A DNA stretch of 64,000 nt from Rhizobiales bacterium 64-17 (GCA_001899285.1 MKWA01000002.1:31994-95993), one strand, 5' to 3'. Positions 18,193 through 28,333 are shown, counted from the first letter of the stretch. Numbers and translations are program-made. The notes: generated by a model from the sequence alone, not told the origin.

Positions 18193-18931
18193 CTGTCATA
18201 AAGTCGTTAGTCGTATCAAAAACGATTTTCTGTTTATTGAATCCCAATCGTTCGCGCAGAACTCCTATCGTTCTAGCATTAAAAAACCAAATGTGGGCCG
18301 GAAATACATTTTGCCTTCGGTAAAGAGGGACCTGGAAATATATCACCCCGGTACGACTGAGCGCTCGCTTCAGATCTTTGAGAAACTCCAAAGGATTTTG
18401 AATGTGTTCGAGCGTATGCCAGAGAACGATCAAATCTGCTGAAGCGCCGACGCGCGAAAATTCATTTATATTACTCATGACTTTCGCGGAGGCGACGTTC
18501 ATGGCGTCAAAAGTCTTTTTTATCTCGCGCGAGTCCAGTTCGATGGTGAAAATGTTCGTAAACGAGCGTGCAGCCGCTGCCGCCAAATATCCAGCGCCAG
18601 CTCCGACTTCGAGATAGGTGCCTCTGTTCAGCGGTATTTCGTTCTGCTCAAACAGGAATGAGATGATCGGCTCACTTTCGGCGACACGCGTTCCTATGCG
18701 TGCCAGTTCGTCATCGCTTATATGATAAACGCCTTGGACCGCTGCCCGCTGAAAGTTTTCGATTTCTGAAGAAGTAAAATTCTGCTGTTCGAGTGTTTCA
18801 TTGTACAAGACATTGCAACTTGGGCAAACGAGGATATCTCGTTGGCACTGATCTTTATCGAGAACCGTTTCGTACAGAGAGTAGTCGGCGATATCGTGAC
18901 AGACGTTGCAACGGCGCATCGAAATTCTCAC
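18179..18931 (-). CDS. Class I SAM-dependent methyltransferase with N-terminal zinc-ribbon-like cysteines
   Basis: A 250-residue protein. It opens with four cysteines as two pairs (CNVC near residue 8 and CPSC near 37), likely a metal site, followed by the SAM motif LEVGAGAGYLAAAAA and the methyltransferase motif DLIVLWHTLEHIQNPLEF. This layout is shared by sugar C-methyltransferases and related polysaccharide-modifying enzymes. It is the last gene of the minus-strand glycan operon. Its GTG start overlaps the upstream stop as GTGA, indicating coupling. Base composition is A+T-rich compared with the backbone genes. The exact sugar target is unknown. Confidence 0.8.
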   Translation of the reverse strand: MRISMRRCNVCHDIADYSLYETVLDKDQCQRDILVCPSCNVLYNETLEQQNFTSSEIENFQRAAVQGVYHISDDELARIGTRVAESEPIISFLFEQNEIPLNRGTYLEVGAGAGYLAAAAARSFTNIFTIELDSREIKKTFDAMNVASAKVMSNINEFSRVGASADLIVLWHTLEHIQNPLEFLKDLKRALSRTGVIYFQVPLYRRQNVFPAHIWFFNARTIGVLRERLGFNKQKIVFDTTNDFMTVMYW

Positions 18932-21489
18932 TGATGTATGATTTTCTCACGCAACTTATTGATAGCTTCGTGCTCAGAATCCATGCGGGAAGCGTAAATT
19001 CGCGCATTCTCCGCTATTCTTTTCCTCTTACCATCATCATTGAGAACGGCATGAATCTCCTTTGCTATCAAATCAGGATCGGGACCAACGAGAAATACAT
19101 TGTCGCGACCTCCATAGTTTTCAGCATTTCCGTCGACGTCGAGGTCGATGACTGGGAGTCCGCATGCCATCATTTCGAATGGAACCATGGACGGGTTTGT
19201 GGGTGAAAAAACCAAACCCGCAGTCGCGATATTATACAGGTTAGCTAGATGCAGCGGTTTCAAGACCTGAAGATCGGTATATGGAAAAGGTATTGCTATA
19301 TCTTTCACCGCATAGGAGCCGAACAAAATGATCTCTGCTTCTGAGTCATACTTGTCATGAAACGCTTTCAATGCCTTTATTCCAAGATCAAAGCATCGCC
19401 GCGGCATTTCGGGACGAGCGAAGTACAGTATTTTTCTATTTGAGCGCGTTGCGTCAGGGTTCGGCTTGTATATGTTTTTATCAAAATAAAAAGGAATATC
19501 GTCGGCATGCAGGCCGTGCCGTTGCTTGATGATACGTTTGATCCATGGGCCGTAGCTGATTTTATGAAAGGGTTTTTGCATCGCGTTGATCGCGAGCAAA
19601 TAGTCAGTGCCCATTGCAAAAAAGTATGGTTCGTAATCCTGAAGGAAATGATACTGGCGGCCTGCCCAATAACGAGAAGATTCTATATTGTAAACTGTTT
19701 TCCAGTAGGTCGCGAACGTGATGTTCGAAGGACAAATGAGTTGTTCGGAGTAGACGACTCTGATCCGCCGACTATCGAATTCAAACTCTCGTGAGATGTC
19801 TTCAGATGTTGGGTACTCGTTTGTGGGTTCAGTAAATTGGAGCAGGATTGTATGCCCGGAATCCGCAAACCAGCGCGCCAAGGAAATAATCTTGTTGTGG
19901 CCGCCGCTTCCTCGCATCATCCCCGGAATAACAAAAGTTATTGTTTGATGGTATTTTTCTGGACTAGCGCGAACCTTCTGTTCTTGAGCCGCAAGAATCC
20001 CCGAGAAAACGGCGGCGGCATCTCGCTGTTTTGCAAGAGGTCCATAGACATCAATGGCATGGCGATATGCGTTGTCGCCCAATCTGGCTCTTAGAGAAGC
20101 ATCTTTGACCAGACTGTCGAGTGCTTTCAGCCAATCCTCAGTTGTTGTAGCGAGCATGCCGTTTTCGCCGTGTTTTATTGCCGCACGGAACGGTGCTGTA
20201 CTGCTGGCAATGGTTGGAATATGAAGCAGTCCAGCTTCGTAATATTTCAGGTCACTTTTTGCCTCGCAAAACGGGTTTCCGACCTCCAGCGGAGCGATAT
20301 TGACGTCGAAATTGGCTATTTCATCAGGCAAAGCATGATGGGGCACCAGAGGTCTTTGCTCAATTCTGTGGTTGAACGGCAATAGCATCGGAAATTCATT
20401 CAGATCCAACATGCCTATAATGATGAGGCGTGTTGCCGGATAAGTGGCGAGTATTTTAGCAATCGCTTCTGCCGCAGCGGAAAAATCGCGTTGATGAGTC
20501 ATCGATCCGCTTGCGTAGCCAATATTGATCGTGTCCGTGTATTTCCGATCAAGCGCGGATTGACGTGCGGTTTCGGAAGATTCGAAGGTTTTCCGACTGA
20601 AGCCATTTCGGATGATATTTGCATTCTTACCCATCCGTCGAAACGCTTCAGCCAGATACTCGGTGGTGGCGATGCATTCGTCGGAGTTGGTCGCCATCAG
20701 ATGATATCGCCGAACGCCGTCGAAATATTGCGGAAGATCGTCTCTCTTTAGAAAACGGAGTCCATCAACGTTCTGTTCTGTCGCGACGGATGGGTCAAAA
20801 ACAAAATCGTCAATATCAAAAACGATCCTTGCCCCTGCTAAGCGGCATTTCTCGACAAGCGAGGCAACTGCATCATCCCATGCGACGCGAAAAAAGACGA
20901 CTATTTGTGAAAAAATGAGCCGATGTTCGAATTCATTAATCTGGCCGATACTGCACCAATCTGCACTTATCCCTGCCGCATTAAGCGCCTCGATCTGATG
21001 GTCAACTCGATAAAAATGGCTTGTATTTTCGGGTAAGCCGGAAACGTACATGACCGCCGGCTGCTGATGCCCGCGCTGGAGAATCTCGGCTTTCGCTCGC
21101 TCTGTCGGCAGTGTCTTTCCGTCGGCAGGCGGCAGTGCATGCCGGCCCTCTGCTATGCCAAATTCCAGATAATGAGCTAAAGGATTGATGCCCGATATGG
21201 CAACGTCAGGATAAGCAGAAAGATACCATTTTGTATTGAAAAGCGAACTTGGATTCCGTCCTTCTGTAACGCCATGGATAACGTAGTGAACCAGCGGGTT
21301 TTCTTTTGCGTTGGCAACATCGGGATATGTCGAGAGATAATATTGCGGGTCAAAGAAGCCATTAGGCTTCCGCCCTTCAAAAGCGCCGTAGCGCATAAAA
21401 TGGACGAAGGGATCCTCTCCGGCGTTACGGACGTCTGGGTTATTTGCAAGATAATATTCTGCGTCGAAGAGTGGATGGGTGTAATCCAT
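18928..21489 (-). CDS. Two-domain glycosyltransferase with N-terminal YPDV repeats (WsaF-like C-terminal half)
   Basis: An 853-residue protein. Three copies of a repeat of about 38 residues (FDPQYYLSTYPDVANAK...) fill residues 1-125. A first GT4-like domain follows (about 140-490, with HGENGML and a DxxxHP-like core), then a second GT domain (about 510-853) beginning TITFVIPGMMRGSGGHNKII. Its later YHFLQDYEPYFF and MPRRCFDLGIKALK resemble WsaF-type rhamnosyltransferases. The combination suggests polymerisation or alternate addition of sugars on a rhamnose-containing glycan. It sits 15 bases after the sulfotransferase-like gene in the operon. Composition is low-GC for this genome, hinting at transfer. 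Confidence 0.8.
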   Translation of the reverse strand: MDYTHPLFDAEYYLANNPDVRNAGEDPFVHFMRYGAFEGRKPNGFFDPQYYLSTYPDVANAKENPLVHYVIHGVTEGRNPSSLFNTKWYLSAYPDVAISGINPLAHYLEFGIAEGRHALPPADGKTLPTERAKAEILQRGHQQPAVMYVSGLPENTSHFYRVDHQIEALNAAGISADWCSIGQINEFEHRLIFSQIVVFFRVAWDDAVASLVEKCRLAGARIVFDIDDFVFDPSVATEQNVDGLRFLKRDDLPQYFDGVRRYHLMATNSDECIATTEYLAEAFRRMGKNANIIRNGFSRKTFESSETARQSALDRKYTDTINIGYASGSMTHQRDFSAAAEAIAKILATYPATRLIIIGMLDLNEFPMLLPFNHRIEQRPLVPHHALPDEIANFDVNIAPLEVGNPFCEAKSDLKYYEAGLLHIPTIASSTAPFRAAIKHGENGMLATTTEDWLKALDSLVKDASLRARLGDNAYRHAIDVYGPLAKQRDAAAVFSGILAAQEQKVRASPEKYHQTITFVIPGMMRGSGGHNKIISLARWFADSGHTILLQFTEPTNEYPTSEDISREFEFDSRRIRVVYSEQLICPSNITFATYWKTVYNIESSRYWAGRQYHFLQDYEPYFFAMGTDYLLAINAMQKPFHKISYGPWIKRIIKQRHGLHADDIPFYFDKNIYKPNPDATRSNRKILYFARPEMPRRCFDLGIKALKAFHDKYDSEAEIILFGSYAVKDIAIPFPYTDLQVLKPLHLANLYNIATAGLVFSPTNPSMVPFEMMACGLPVIDLDVDGNAENYGGRDNVFLVGPDPDLIAKEIHAVLNDDGKRKRIAENARIYASRMDSEHEAINKLREKIIHQ
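21130..21480 (-). repeat. Three YPDV-type protein repeats in the glycosyltransferase
   Basis: Three tandem copies of a 38-40 residue unit of the form FDxxYYLxxYPDVxxAxxNPLxHYxxxGxxEGRxP. They lie at the very N-terminus of the two-domain glycosyltransferase. The same unit occurs in the next operon gene (four copies) and in the methyltransferase at 28965 (one copy). Confidence 0.8.
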
Positions 21490-21503
21490 GATGTATCCAA
21501 CGC

Positions 21504-24152
21504 TTAGTTCGAAGCGGCGCGATTGATCAGGTATTCTTCGAGAGGGTCGAGGCTGAATCCAGGCTTAATCCCGGGATGTCGGCGATAATCAAACAGCGGA
21601 TGGGGCGCGCGGGCTTCGCGCCAACCGTGGGTGCGGTAGTGGGCTAGCGGATTTTCACCGGCACGTTTCACATCCGGATTTTTCTCCAGATACCACGACG
21701 TATCGAACATTGGGTTGGGATCGAGACCGTGTGATGCGCCGACCGTCCAGAAGTGATGCAGCGGATTGAGGCTGCTTGCAGCGATGTCCGGATATTGTCG
21801 CAGATACCAGTCGGTATCGAACAGCGGATTGGGATCGTAGCCCTTGGTCACACCCTCGACGACGTAATGCCCGAGCGGTGACAGGCAGCTTACAGTATAA
21901 TCCGCGTATTGCGCGATATACCATTTTCCGTCGAACAGAGGATGAGGATCGCGACCTTCCGCGCCGCCATGCAGGACGTAATGCATCAAAGGATCTTGGC
22001 CGGTAGCAGCGACATCGGGATAGCGCTTGAGATACCACAGCGGGTCGAAAAGGCCGGATCGCCGGATCGCCTCCGTCTCCTGGTGCTGGCGCGCGGTCAT
22101 CGCGCGTTGCCGTAGACGTGAGAATGGCCAGACGCTCCGGCGAGCCTGTGCAGCATCGCGACGTTTCTGTTCATCCGCCTGCCGCTTGAGGCGTTCGGCC
22201 TCCGCTTCCGCGCGCAAGCTGGTAAGCTCGCGCTGCAGGCGCGCCGTCTCCTCGCTACGTGCAGTCAGGTCCCGTTGTGCCTGCGCCCATGTTTGCTGAA
22301 CCGTGGCGCGAAGCCGTGTGACTTCGTTCTCGGCACGGGTCGCTTCGTCTGCTTTGCATTGCAAAAAATCCCGTACCTCGCGAACGCTCTGGAGCTCCGC
22401 TTGCGCTGCATATAAGACCTCACGCGTGGCTATCAATTCGTTTCCGAGTTGCGATCGCTCCTGTCGGCCATCCTGCACGATACGCTGTGCTTCTTCGAGT
22501 GCGGCGGTTATAAGACCATTTTCACGCCGCGCGTCACGGAGGATACTTTGGGTGAGACCGAGTTCGCGGCGTGTTTTTTCGCCATCGGCGCGCGTCGCGG
22601 CGAGGGCTTTATTTTGATCGGCAAGCAGGAGAGTTGTTTTCTCTGCCTCGCTGCGTAGATGTTGCAAGTCGGTGGCGGCAGCTTGTAGTTGTTCCGTGGT
22701 GTCGCCAAGCTCTTGAGAAACATGTTTTAATTCATGCGCGCGCGCCTGCGCGTCGTTCAGCGCCTCAAGCAGTCGACGGTGAGCGGTCGCAAGGTCGGAT
22801 TCGCGAGTGGCAGCAAGGGTGCGAGCCGCGTCGCGTTCGGTGTTGATCACCTTGATAACTTGCCGCGCCTCGTCAAGTTGCTTTTGTGCCTGCTCGGATT
22901 CGCCAGCGAGACGTTGCGCCTCGGTCTGGCTTTCCCGGAGTAGGGCGCGGGTAGCTTCGAGCTCTTGCTGTCGACGCTCGGCTTCCTGCCGTCTGGCGGC
23001 AGCCTCGGTCTCGGCTTCATGCGCGCGGCCGCGCGTCGCAACAAGCTCTTCGTCGAGCGCCCGCACGCGCGTTGCATAATCGGTAGCGAGCTGCCGGGCT
23101 TGGGTGAATGCATTGTTCGCTTCCGCGAGACTGGCGTCGCGTTCGGCGATGGCTGCGTCGCGTTCGCCGGCTATCGTCGCAATGCGTGCGTCGATATCAC
23201 GGATCCGAGCTTCTGCGTCTTCGATTTCACCGGCGAGCAGCAGGCCAAAGGCAGTTGTCGCCTTGTTGAATTCCGCACTGACCTGGTCGAGTATGCGGTG
23301 ATGCTCCTCACGCTCGGGGCCGCGGCTCATGGCGAGGAGCGCGCCATAGGTGGTTTTTACCCAGTCCGTGACATCGGCACGGGCGTTGAGTTGTGTTTCG
23401 TCGGTCACATGATGGCGATGCGCGTCCGCGAGGAAGCGGTCGACAGCGAGTTCGGTTGAATCGGTGCGGCGTGGCCAGCGCAGATCGGTCGTTTCGCTGA
23501 TGCGCGCCACCAAAGCGCGCCAATCGTCCATTAGCATGTCATAGGTGACGATAGCGCGCGGCATTTCGCGAGTTGTGCGCTCGGCATCGAGAGTATGCCG
23601 TAGCCACAGCAGGTACGATTTTGTGAGTGCGAAGCCATTACGGCGACGCAAGGATGCGGCAACTTCGAGGGGGTTGCGGATTGGTAGGACGGGGACTGGC
23701 GTTGTATCGAAACGGTCAAGAACATCGCGCCACAACGGTACGAAGCGGCATATGCGCGGATCCTTCACTGTGAACAAATTTGAGTGTGTAAAGTCATTGC
23801 GTATCACGGTGAGGAGTTGTTGTTTAACGGCCTCCGCTGCCGCAGACCCGATCCAGTCGGGGTTGACCTTCCGCCAATCGTGCCATGAGGTGCCAGCGGC
23901 ATCGAGCATCGCATCGTGGATGATGACTAGGTCGGCCGATTCCCAATGTCCTGTATCGTTTCCGATGCCTGGTCCCATAACGTTTTTTGGCAGATCGGCT
24001 CCGAGCAAACTGAGGACGCGCGTTAGCGCCGACGTGCCGCTGCGATGCATGCCGAGCACCATGATCGCTTGCTTCATCGTTGCGAGACGATGCGGACTCC
24101 CGGCTTTGCGTAGTTGTTCAGGCCGTCGGCTGGTCTTGCGGTTAGCCGGCAT
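21504..24152 (-). CDS. Sulfotransferase-like domain / long coiled coil / YPDV repeats fusion protein
   Basis: An 882-residue fusion. An N-terminal sulfotransferase-family domain (about residues 25-255) has a PAPS-binding P-loop (VLGMHRSGTSALTRVL) and a later VKDPRICRFVPLW. A predicted coiled coil of about 380 residues rich in Ala, Glu, Arg and Gln follows (about 310-680). A basic linker (RRSVWPFSRLRQR) and four YPDV repeats end it (about 700-850). I chose ATG 24152 because GGAG lies eight bases upstream; TTG 24158 is too close to it. The protein could sulfate a sugar while the coiled coil holds it at the glycan-synthesis or export complex; that scaffold role is inference. It sits between an RgpF-like gene and a double glycosyltransferase. 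Confidence 0.75.
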   Translation of the reverse strand: MPANRKTSRRPEQLRKAGSPHRLATMKQAIMVLGMHRSGTSALTRVLSLLGADLPKNVMGPGIGNDTGHWESADLVIIHDAMLDAAGTSWHDWRKVNPDWIGSAAAEAVKQQLLTVIRNDFTHSNLFTVKDPRICRFVPLWRDVLDRFDTTPVPVLPIRNPLEVAASLRRRNGFALTKSYLLWLRHTLDAERTTREMPRAIVTYDMLMDDWRALVARISETTDLRWPRRTDSTELAVDRFLADAHRHHVTDETQLNARADVTDWVKTTYGALLAMSRGPEREEHHRILDQVSAEFNKATTAFGLLLAGEIEDAEARIRDIDARIATIAGERDAAIAERDASLAEANNAFTQARQLATDYATRVRALDEELVATRGRAHEAETEAAARRQEAERRQQELEATRALLRESQTEAQRLAGESEQAQKQLDEARQVIKVINTERDAARTLAATRESDLATAHRRLLEALNDAQARAHELKHVSQELGDTTEQLQAAATDLQHLRSEAEKTTLLLADQNKALAATRADGEKTRRELGLTQSILRDARRENGLITAALEEAQRIVQDGRQERSQLGNELIATREVLYAAQAELQSVREVRDFLQCKADEATRAENEVTRLRATVQQTWAQAQRDLTARSEETARLQRELTSLRAEAEAERLKRQADEQKRRDAAQARRSVWPFSRLRQRAMTARQHQETEAIRRSGLFDPLWYLKRYPDVAATGQDPLMHYVLHGGAEGRDPHPLFDGKWYIAQYADYTVSCLSPLGHYVVEGVTKGYDPNPLFDTDWYLRQYPDIAASSLNPLHHFWTVGASHGLDPNPMFDTSWYLEKNPDVKRAGENPLAHYRTHGWREARAPHPLFDYRRHPGIKPGFSLDPLEEYLINRAASN
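21553..22056 (-). repeat. Four YPDV-type protein repeats in the sulfotransferase fusion
   Basis: Four tandem units close the protein, starting at LFDPLWYLKRYPDV and each ending near GxxxGxDPxP. The second is the most divergent (YIAQYADYTVS). Spacing is regular at about 38 residues (114 bases). Confidence 0.8.
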
Positions 24153-24217
24153 GAGCAACGCTCCGCAAGGGCATGTGAGTGGCTTGATCGGGCGGATGCA
24201 ACATCAGAAGCATCGTT

Positions 24218-25498
24218 CTAAATCGAACCATGACTGTGCAGAATGCGGCGCAGTCCCTTGAAGTGCATCGATGTGCCAGCGCGGCGCAGGTCCGCCATCA
24301 CCTCGTCGCGCAAGGGTTCGTTGAAGTCGCTAAGGATGCGATACACTTCTTCGAGAGAATAAACGCTACGATAAAAAATGTCGCGTTTAATGGCAGGGAG
24401 GCCGAGATACTTCATGAACAGAAAGCCGCCGACGTGCACCTGATTGCGCTTGGCAATGAGGCTGATCAGGCGGTTACCGAAAATCTCGAAATTCCAGCGA
24501 TCCATAGTCTCAAGCTGGCCGTGGATGCCCGGCAAACCGGCTGGGCGGTTGCTGGGGCCGATTGGCCGCACACCCTGCGAGATGGCTTCAAAATCAGTGG
24601 CGGAAAAACCCTCGGCTCCGATGAATGTGTCGAACTCCCTGTAGAGCAGAGGGCGGCAGTAGCTCGGCAGCAATCTCACCGATTCCAGAACATCGCGGAC
24701 GGGACGGGGGCGCAGATGCGGAATGAGTTGTGCGGCCTGGAACAGGATATGCGGGCGAAAGCCGGCCTTGGTCATATGTCGCGTCAGGCTGACTTCGCCT
24801 TTATGGATCGACCAGCGCCGCGTGCCGATCGGCTTGTAGCTTTTCCAGAATTTGCGGAAAGCCCGGCTGCGGACGGCATGGAATCCAAATGACAGCAGGA
24901 AAGACTGGACGTGGTAATGATATTCGAACACTTCCGTCAGGCCGATGAACTCGTCTTCGCCGTCGAGGTCGGCAATCAGTTTGCCGAGACCCCGCTCGAA
25001 GAAGAACATGCTGTCGTTCATCAGGATCAGCCGATCCACATCCTTTTCGCTGCGCATCAGGATATTGGCGGCATCCTTATAAGCGCCGAAATCCCGGCCG
25101 ACATTGGAGCGCTCGATCAGCACGTAGCATGCATCGAGCAGCTGGGCGCGCAGGAGTGGCGTAATGGGGCCATTGGCGACGACGACGAGGTTGATGTCAC
25201 TGCGTCCAATCGCGTTGATCATGTTCGCAGTGAACGAGGCGAGCGGAGAATTAGTGTAGATCACCAGGACCGCATATTTTTGCGATTTCTTGTCCGCCTT
25301 GCCTGCGGTAACGGAGCGAACCCGCAGACGCTCGGAATAAACCCGCGGATCGAGCCGATACCACAAGCGCATCAGGATCTCCGCGAGCGGAATGATGGTC
25401 CACGATTCGAGCGTGTACCACGCGCCATAAAGCGCCTTGCCGATCGAAGCGAGGGTGTCCCCGATCGCTGCCATTACGACGTTGCCGCGGGTGCCCAT
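24218..25498 (-). CDS. Rhamnan synthesis protein F (RgpF-like) glycosyltransferase
   Basis: A 426-residue protein resembling RgpF-type rhamnan synthesis proteins: YAVLVIYTN, VVVANGP, then NVGRDFGAYKDA and LILMNDSMFFF, which are typical of this family. A hydrophobic N-terminal part (about residues 10-45) may associate with the membrane. The family adds rhamnose branches or chain residues in cell-wall rhamnans. It directly follows rfbA in the operon with two bases between genes, consistent with use of dTDP-rhamnose. Confidence 0.72.
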   Translation of the reverse strand: MGTRGNVVMAAIGDTLASIGKALYGAWYTLESWTIIPLAEILMRLWYRLDPRVYSERLRVRSVTAGKADKKSQKYAVLVIYTNSPLASFTANMINAIGRSDINLVVVANGPITPLLRAQLLDACYVLIERSNVGRDFGAYKDAANILMRSEKDVDRLILMNDSMFFFERGLGKLIADLDGEDEFIGLTEVFEYHYHVQSFLLSFGFHAVRSRAFRKFWKSYKPIGTRRWSIHKGEVSLTRHMTKAGFRPHILFQAAQLIPHLRPRPVRDVLESVRLLPSYCRPLLYREFDTFIGAEGFSATDFEAISQGVRPIGPSNRPAGLPGIHGQLETMDRWNFEIFGNRLISLIAKRNQVHVGGFLFMKYLGLPAIKRDIFYRSVYSLEEVYRILSDFNEPLRDEVMADLRRAGTSMHFKGLRRILHSHGSI

Positions 25499-25499
25499 C

Positions 25500-26372
25500 T
25501 TATTGTGCCGTTTGCAGGAGGGAGTGGAGATATTCGCCGTAGGAGGTCTTTGGCATCATGTTTGCGATTGCGCCGATCTGATTGGCTGAGATCCAGCCAT
25601 TGGCATAAGCAATTTCCTCGATACAGGCGATCTTCAACCCCTGTCGGTGTTCGATGGCGCGGACAAATTCCGATGCTTCGAGAAGAGACTCGTGGGTGCC
25701 GGTATCGAGCCAGGCAAAGCCACGGCCGAGCTGCTGGACTTTGAGCTTGCCGGCGCGGCGATAGTGCTCGTTGACGTCGGTGATCTCGATTTCGCCCCGT
25801 GCTGACGGTTTGACGTCTTTAGCGATGCGCACCACATCGTTATCGTAGAAATAGAGGCCGGTGACGGCCCAATTGGATTTTGGCGATGCCGGCTTTTCTT
25901 CCAGTGATAGCGCCAAGCCGTGTTGATCGAACTCGACAACGCCATAACGCTGCGGGTCGCTGACGTGATACGCGAATACAGTCGCCCCGTCGGTCAGCCG
26001 GGCCGCGTCCTGCAGCAATGGTGAAAGGTTGTGGCCGTAGAAGATATTGTCGCCCAGCACGAGCGCTGTCGGGGCATTGCCGATAAATTGCTCGCCGATG
26101 ATGAAAGCGTCCGCGAGGCCGCGCGGCTGCGTTTGCACCGCGTAAAAGATATCGATGCCCCAGCGTGAGCCGTCGCCCAGCACATGCTTGAACGATCCGA
26201 TATCGCGCTCGGTGGAAATGAGCAGGATTTCACGGATTCCGGCCAGCATCAGGACCGATAAGGGATAATAGATCATCGGCTTGTCGAACACCGGCAGCAA
26301 CTGCTTGCTGATGGCGAGTGTCACCGGGTAGAGCCGTGTGCCCGAGCCGCCCGCCAGAATGATCCCCTTCAT
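25500..26372 (-). CDS. rfbA: Glucose-1-phosphate thymidylyltransferase
   Basis: A 290-residue RmlA/RfbA. It makes dTDP-glucose from dTTP and glucose-1-phosphate, the first step to dTDP-L-rhamnose. It shows the nucleotide-binding [35 protein letters not shown] and [19 protein letters not shown]. Length is standard. It lies in a minus-strand operon with rfbC, an epimerase and rfbD. Confidence 0.94.
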   Translation of the reverse strand: MKGIILAGGSGTRLYPVTLAISKQLLPVFDKPMIYYPLSVLMLAGIREILLISTERDIGSFKHVLGDGSRWGIDIFYAVQTQPRGLADAFIIGEQFIGNAPTALVLGDNIFYGHNLSPLLQDAARLTDGATVFAYHVSDPQRYGVVEFDQHGLALSLEEKPASPKSNWAVTGLYFYDNDVVRIAKDVKPSARGEIEITDVNEHYRRAGKLKVQQLGRGFAWLDTGTHESLLEASEFVRAIEHRQGLKIACIEEIAYANGWISANQIGAIANMMPKTSYGEYLHSLLQTAQ

Positions 26373-26396
26373 GGCTCTCCCCAGCTGTTTCGCACG

Positions 26397-27266
26397 CTAG
26401 TATCCCTTGGCCGCGAGGTAGGAATCCAGTGCTTCCTGCCAGGGCCGCATCGGGCCGATGGCCGCTGTAAGCTTGGCGTTGTCGAGAACGCTATAAGGTG
26501 GCCGGGTAGCGGGCGTCGGGAACTCGGCGGAGGAAATTGCTTCGACCTTCACGGCAATCTTCGCCCGTTTGACGATCTCTGTTGCAAAGTCGTGCCAGGT
26601 TGCGCTGCCGGAATTCACCACATGCCATACGCCATGCGGCGCTTGTCGGTCGAGCAGGGCAAACATTGCGGTGGCGATGTCAGCCGTCGAAGTCGGCGAC
26701 ATTGTCTGATCGGCAACCACCCGGAGGTGGCCCTTTTCGCGACCGAACCGGATCATCGTCTCGACAAAGTTGCCACCTTTACCGCTCGCGCCGGCAACAC
26801 CGAACAGCGAAGCGACACGGAGAATGAGGGCATCAGCTTGGGTGCGCAGCACCAGGTCTTCGCCCATGCCTTTCGATGCGCCATAGACGTTGAGCGGCGC
26901 TTTGCCGTCATCTTCCGCCAGCGGCTTTCGTTTCGCTTGGCCGCCGAAAACATAATCGGTAGAAATGTGAACCAGTCGCGCGCCTTTCTCCGCGCAAAGC
27001 CGTGCCAGGGCCTGCGGTAGGTGCGTATTGATCGCGAATGCCAGCTGGGCATTGCGCTCGACGTCATCGGTCTTGTGATAGCTGGAGCAATTGATCAGGC
27101 AACCGAAGTCGATGCCGCGCAAAACATCGATCGCCGGCTCGATCTCTGAGAGATCGAGCCTGACGCGGTCGATGCAGAGGATATCGAACGGTTTTGCGCG
27201 CGCCGCATTGACGGCACGGATGTCAGTGCCGAGCTGTCCGTTGGGGCCGAGCAGGACCGTCCGCAT
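26397..27266 (-). CDS. rfbD: dTDP-4-dehydrorhamnose reductase
   Basis: A 289-residue RmlD. It reduces dTDP-4-keto-L-rhamnose to dTDP-L-rhamnose, the last step. It has the N-terminal nucleotide motif GPNGQLGTD, STDYVFGG, and the catalytic pair in VYGASKGMGE. It is placed between the epimerase gene (two-base gap upstream) and rfbA. Confidence 0.92.
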   Translation of the reverse strand: MRTVLLGPNGQLGTDIRAVNAARAKPFDILCIDRVRLDLSEIEPAIDVLRGIDFGCLINCSSYHKTDDVERNAQLAFAINTHLPQALARLCAEKGARLVHISTDYVFGGQAKRKPLAEDDGKAPLNVYGASKGMGEDLVLRTQADALILRVASLFGVAGASGKGGNFVETMIRFGREKGHLRVVADQTMSPTSTADIATAMFALLDRQAPHGVWHVVNSGSATWHDFATEIVKRAKIAVKVEAISSAEFPTPATRPPYSVLDNAKLTAAIGPMRPWQEALDSYLAAKGY

Positions 27267-27268
27267 GA

Positions 27269-28315
27269 TCAGATTTTCAGCACGCCGCCGTACATTTCGA
27301 GGCTACGCATGCGTTCATGCCATGCGGTCAGCTCGCGATACCAGTCGAGCGTGATCGTCTGGGGTGTGCGATCAACCTTGCCGGATGCGAGAGCCTCGCA
27401 GAGCTCCTTCACGCCATCTTCGGCATGATAGAGCGCCTTGTAGCCAAGGCCATAGATCTTATCGAACGAAACGCGATAGGAGCGATGATCCGGATCTCCG
27501 TACCATTCGATCTTGACGTCGTGCGGAACGGTCGCCGCGACTTTTTCAGCGAGCGGGCCGAGCTGGTAGTTGTTTGTTTCCGATCCGACGTTGAAAACCT
27601 GTCCGCTCACCTTGGAATGAGGCGCGGTCAGCATGAAAATCTGCGCGCGGGCGGTATCCTTGACATGAACCATCGGGCGCCATTGGGTGCCGTCGCGCAT
27701 CAGCGGTAGCACGCCGGTCTTATAAGCGCCATAGGTCATGCCGTTGATAGCAAGATCGAACCGCATCCGCGGGCTATAACCATAGACGGTGGCCTGGCGC
27801 AGGACGATGACGCCGAAATTTTCGGAGGCGAGCGGCAACACATCGTGCTCGGCCATTTCGTTCGCCTTGGCGTAAGTCGTTAGCGGATTGGTCTTGGTCG
27901 TCTCGTCGGCGATGACACCGGCTTCCTGGAAGCCATAGAGACTGCAGGAGGAGGGCAACACATAACGTTTCACGCCGGCGTCTTTAGCGAGACGTGCCGT
28001 CGTTGCGCGGGCGCGGTGATTGATCGCGTAGGTCTCGTTCTGGAACAACTCGCCGGACGGATCGTTCGAAATCGCCACCAGATCGATCACGTGGTCGATC
28101 CCGGCAAGGTGCTCCGGTTTGATGGCGCGTGCGTCTTCCTGGATCAGTTCTAGGTTCGGATGCTCAGACAGTAATTCCCGACCAAAGAAATAGCGATCGA
28201 TGGCCCGCACCCGAAAGTTCTGTTCGAGCAACATTGGCACCAGTGTCGTGCCAATATAGCCGCCGGCGCCTGTCACCAGAACCCTTGCGGCGGAGTTTCC
28301 ATTTTGAGCTGCCAT
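27269..28315 (-). CDS. NAD-dependent epimerase/dehydratase with altered active-site lysine
   Basis: A 348-residue extended SDR. It has the NAD motif TGAGGYIG (residues 15-22), a serine cluster PSSCSLYG (121-128) and Tyr148, but the residue that should be the catalytic lysine of YxxxK is Asn152 (YAKAN, codon at 27860-27862). It stands where rfbB (dTDP-glucose 4,6-dehydratase) would be expected, yet it is not a typical RfbB. It lacks that family's usual TDEVYG and YSASK signatures. It may be a distinct nucleotide-sugar epimerase, reductase or dehydratase; Lys150 or Lys116 might substitute in catalysis. Neighbours place it in dTDP-sugar metabolism. Confidence 0.78.
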   Translation of the reverse strand: MAAQNGNSAARVLVTGAGGYIGTTLVPMLLEQNFRVRAIDRYFFGRELLSEHPNLELIQEDARAIKPEHLAGIDHVIDLVAISNDPSGELFQNETYAINHRARATTARLAKDAGVKRYVLPSSCSLYGFQEAGVIADETTKTNPLTTYAKANEMAEHDVLPLASENFGVIVLRQATVYGYSPRMRFDLAINGMTYGAYKTGVLPLMRDGTQWRPMVHVKDTARAQIFMLTAPHSKVSGQVFNVGSETNNYQLGPLAEKVAATVPHDVKIEWYGDPDHRSYRVSFDKIYGLGYKALYHAEDGVKELCEALASGKVDRTPQTITLDWYRELTAWHERMRSLEMYGGVLKI

Positions 28316-28333
28316 AATTCCCTCGCACCATTG

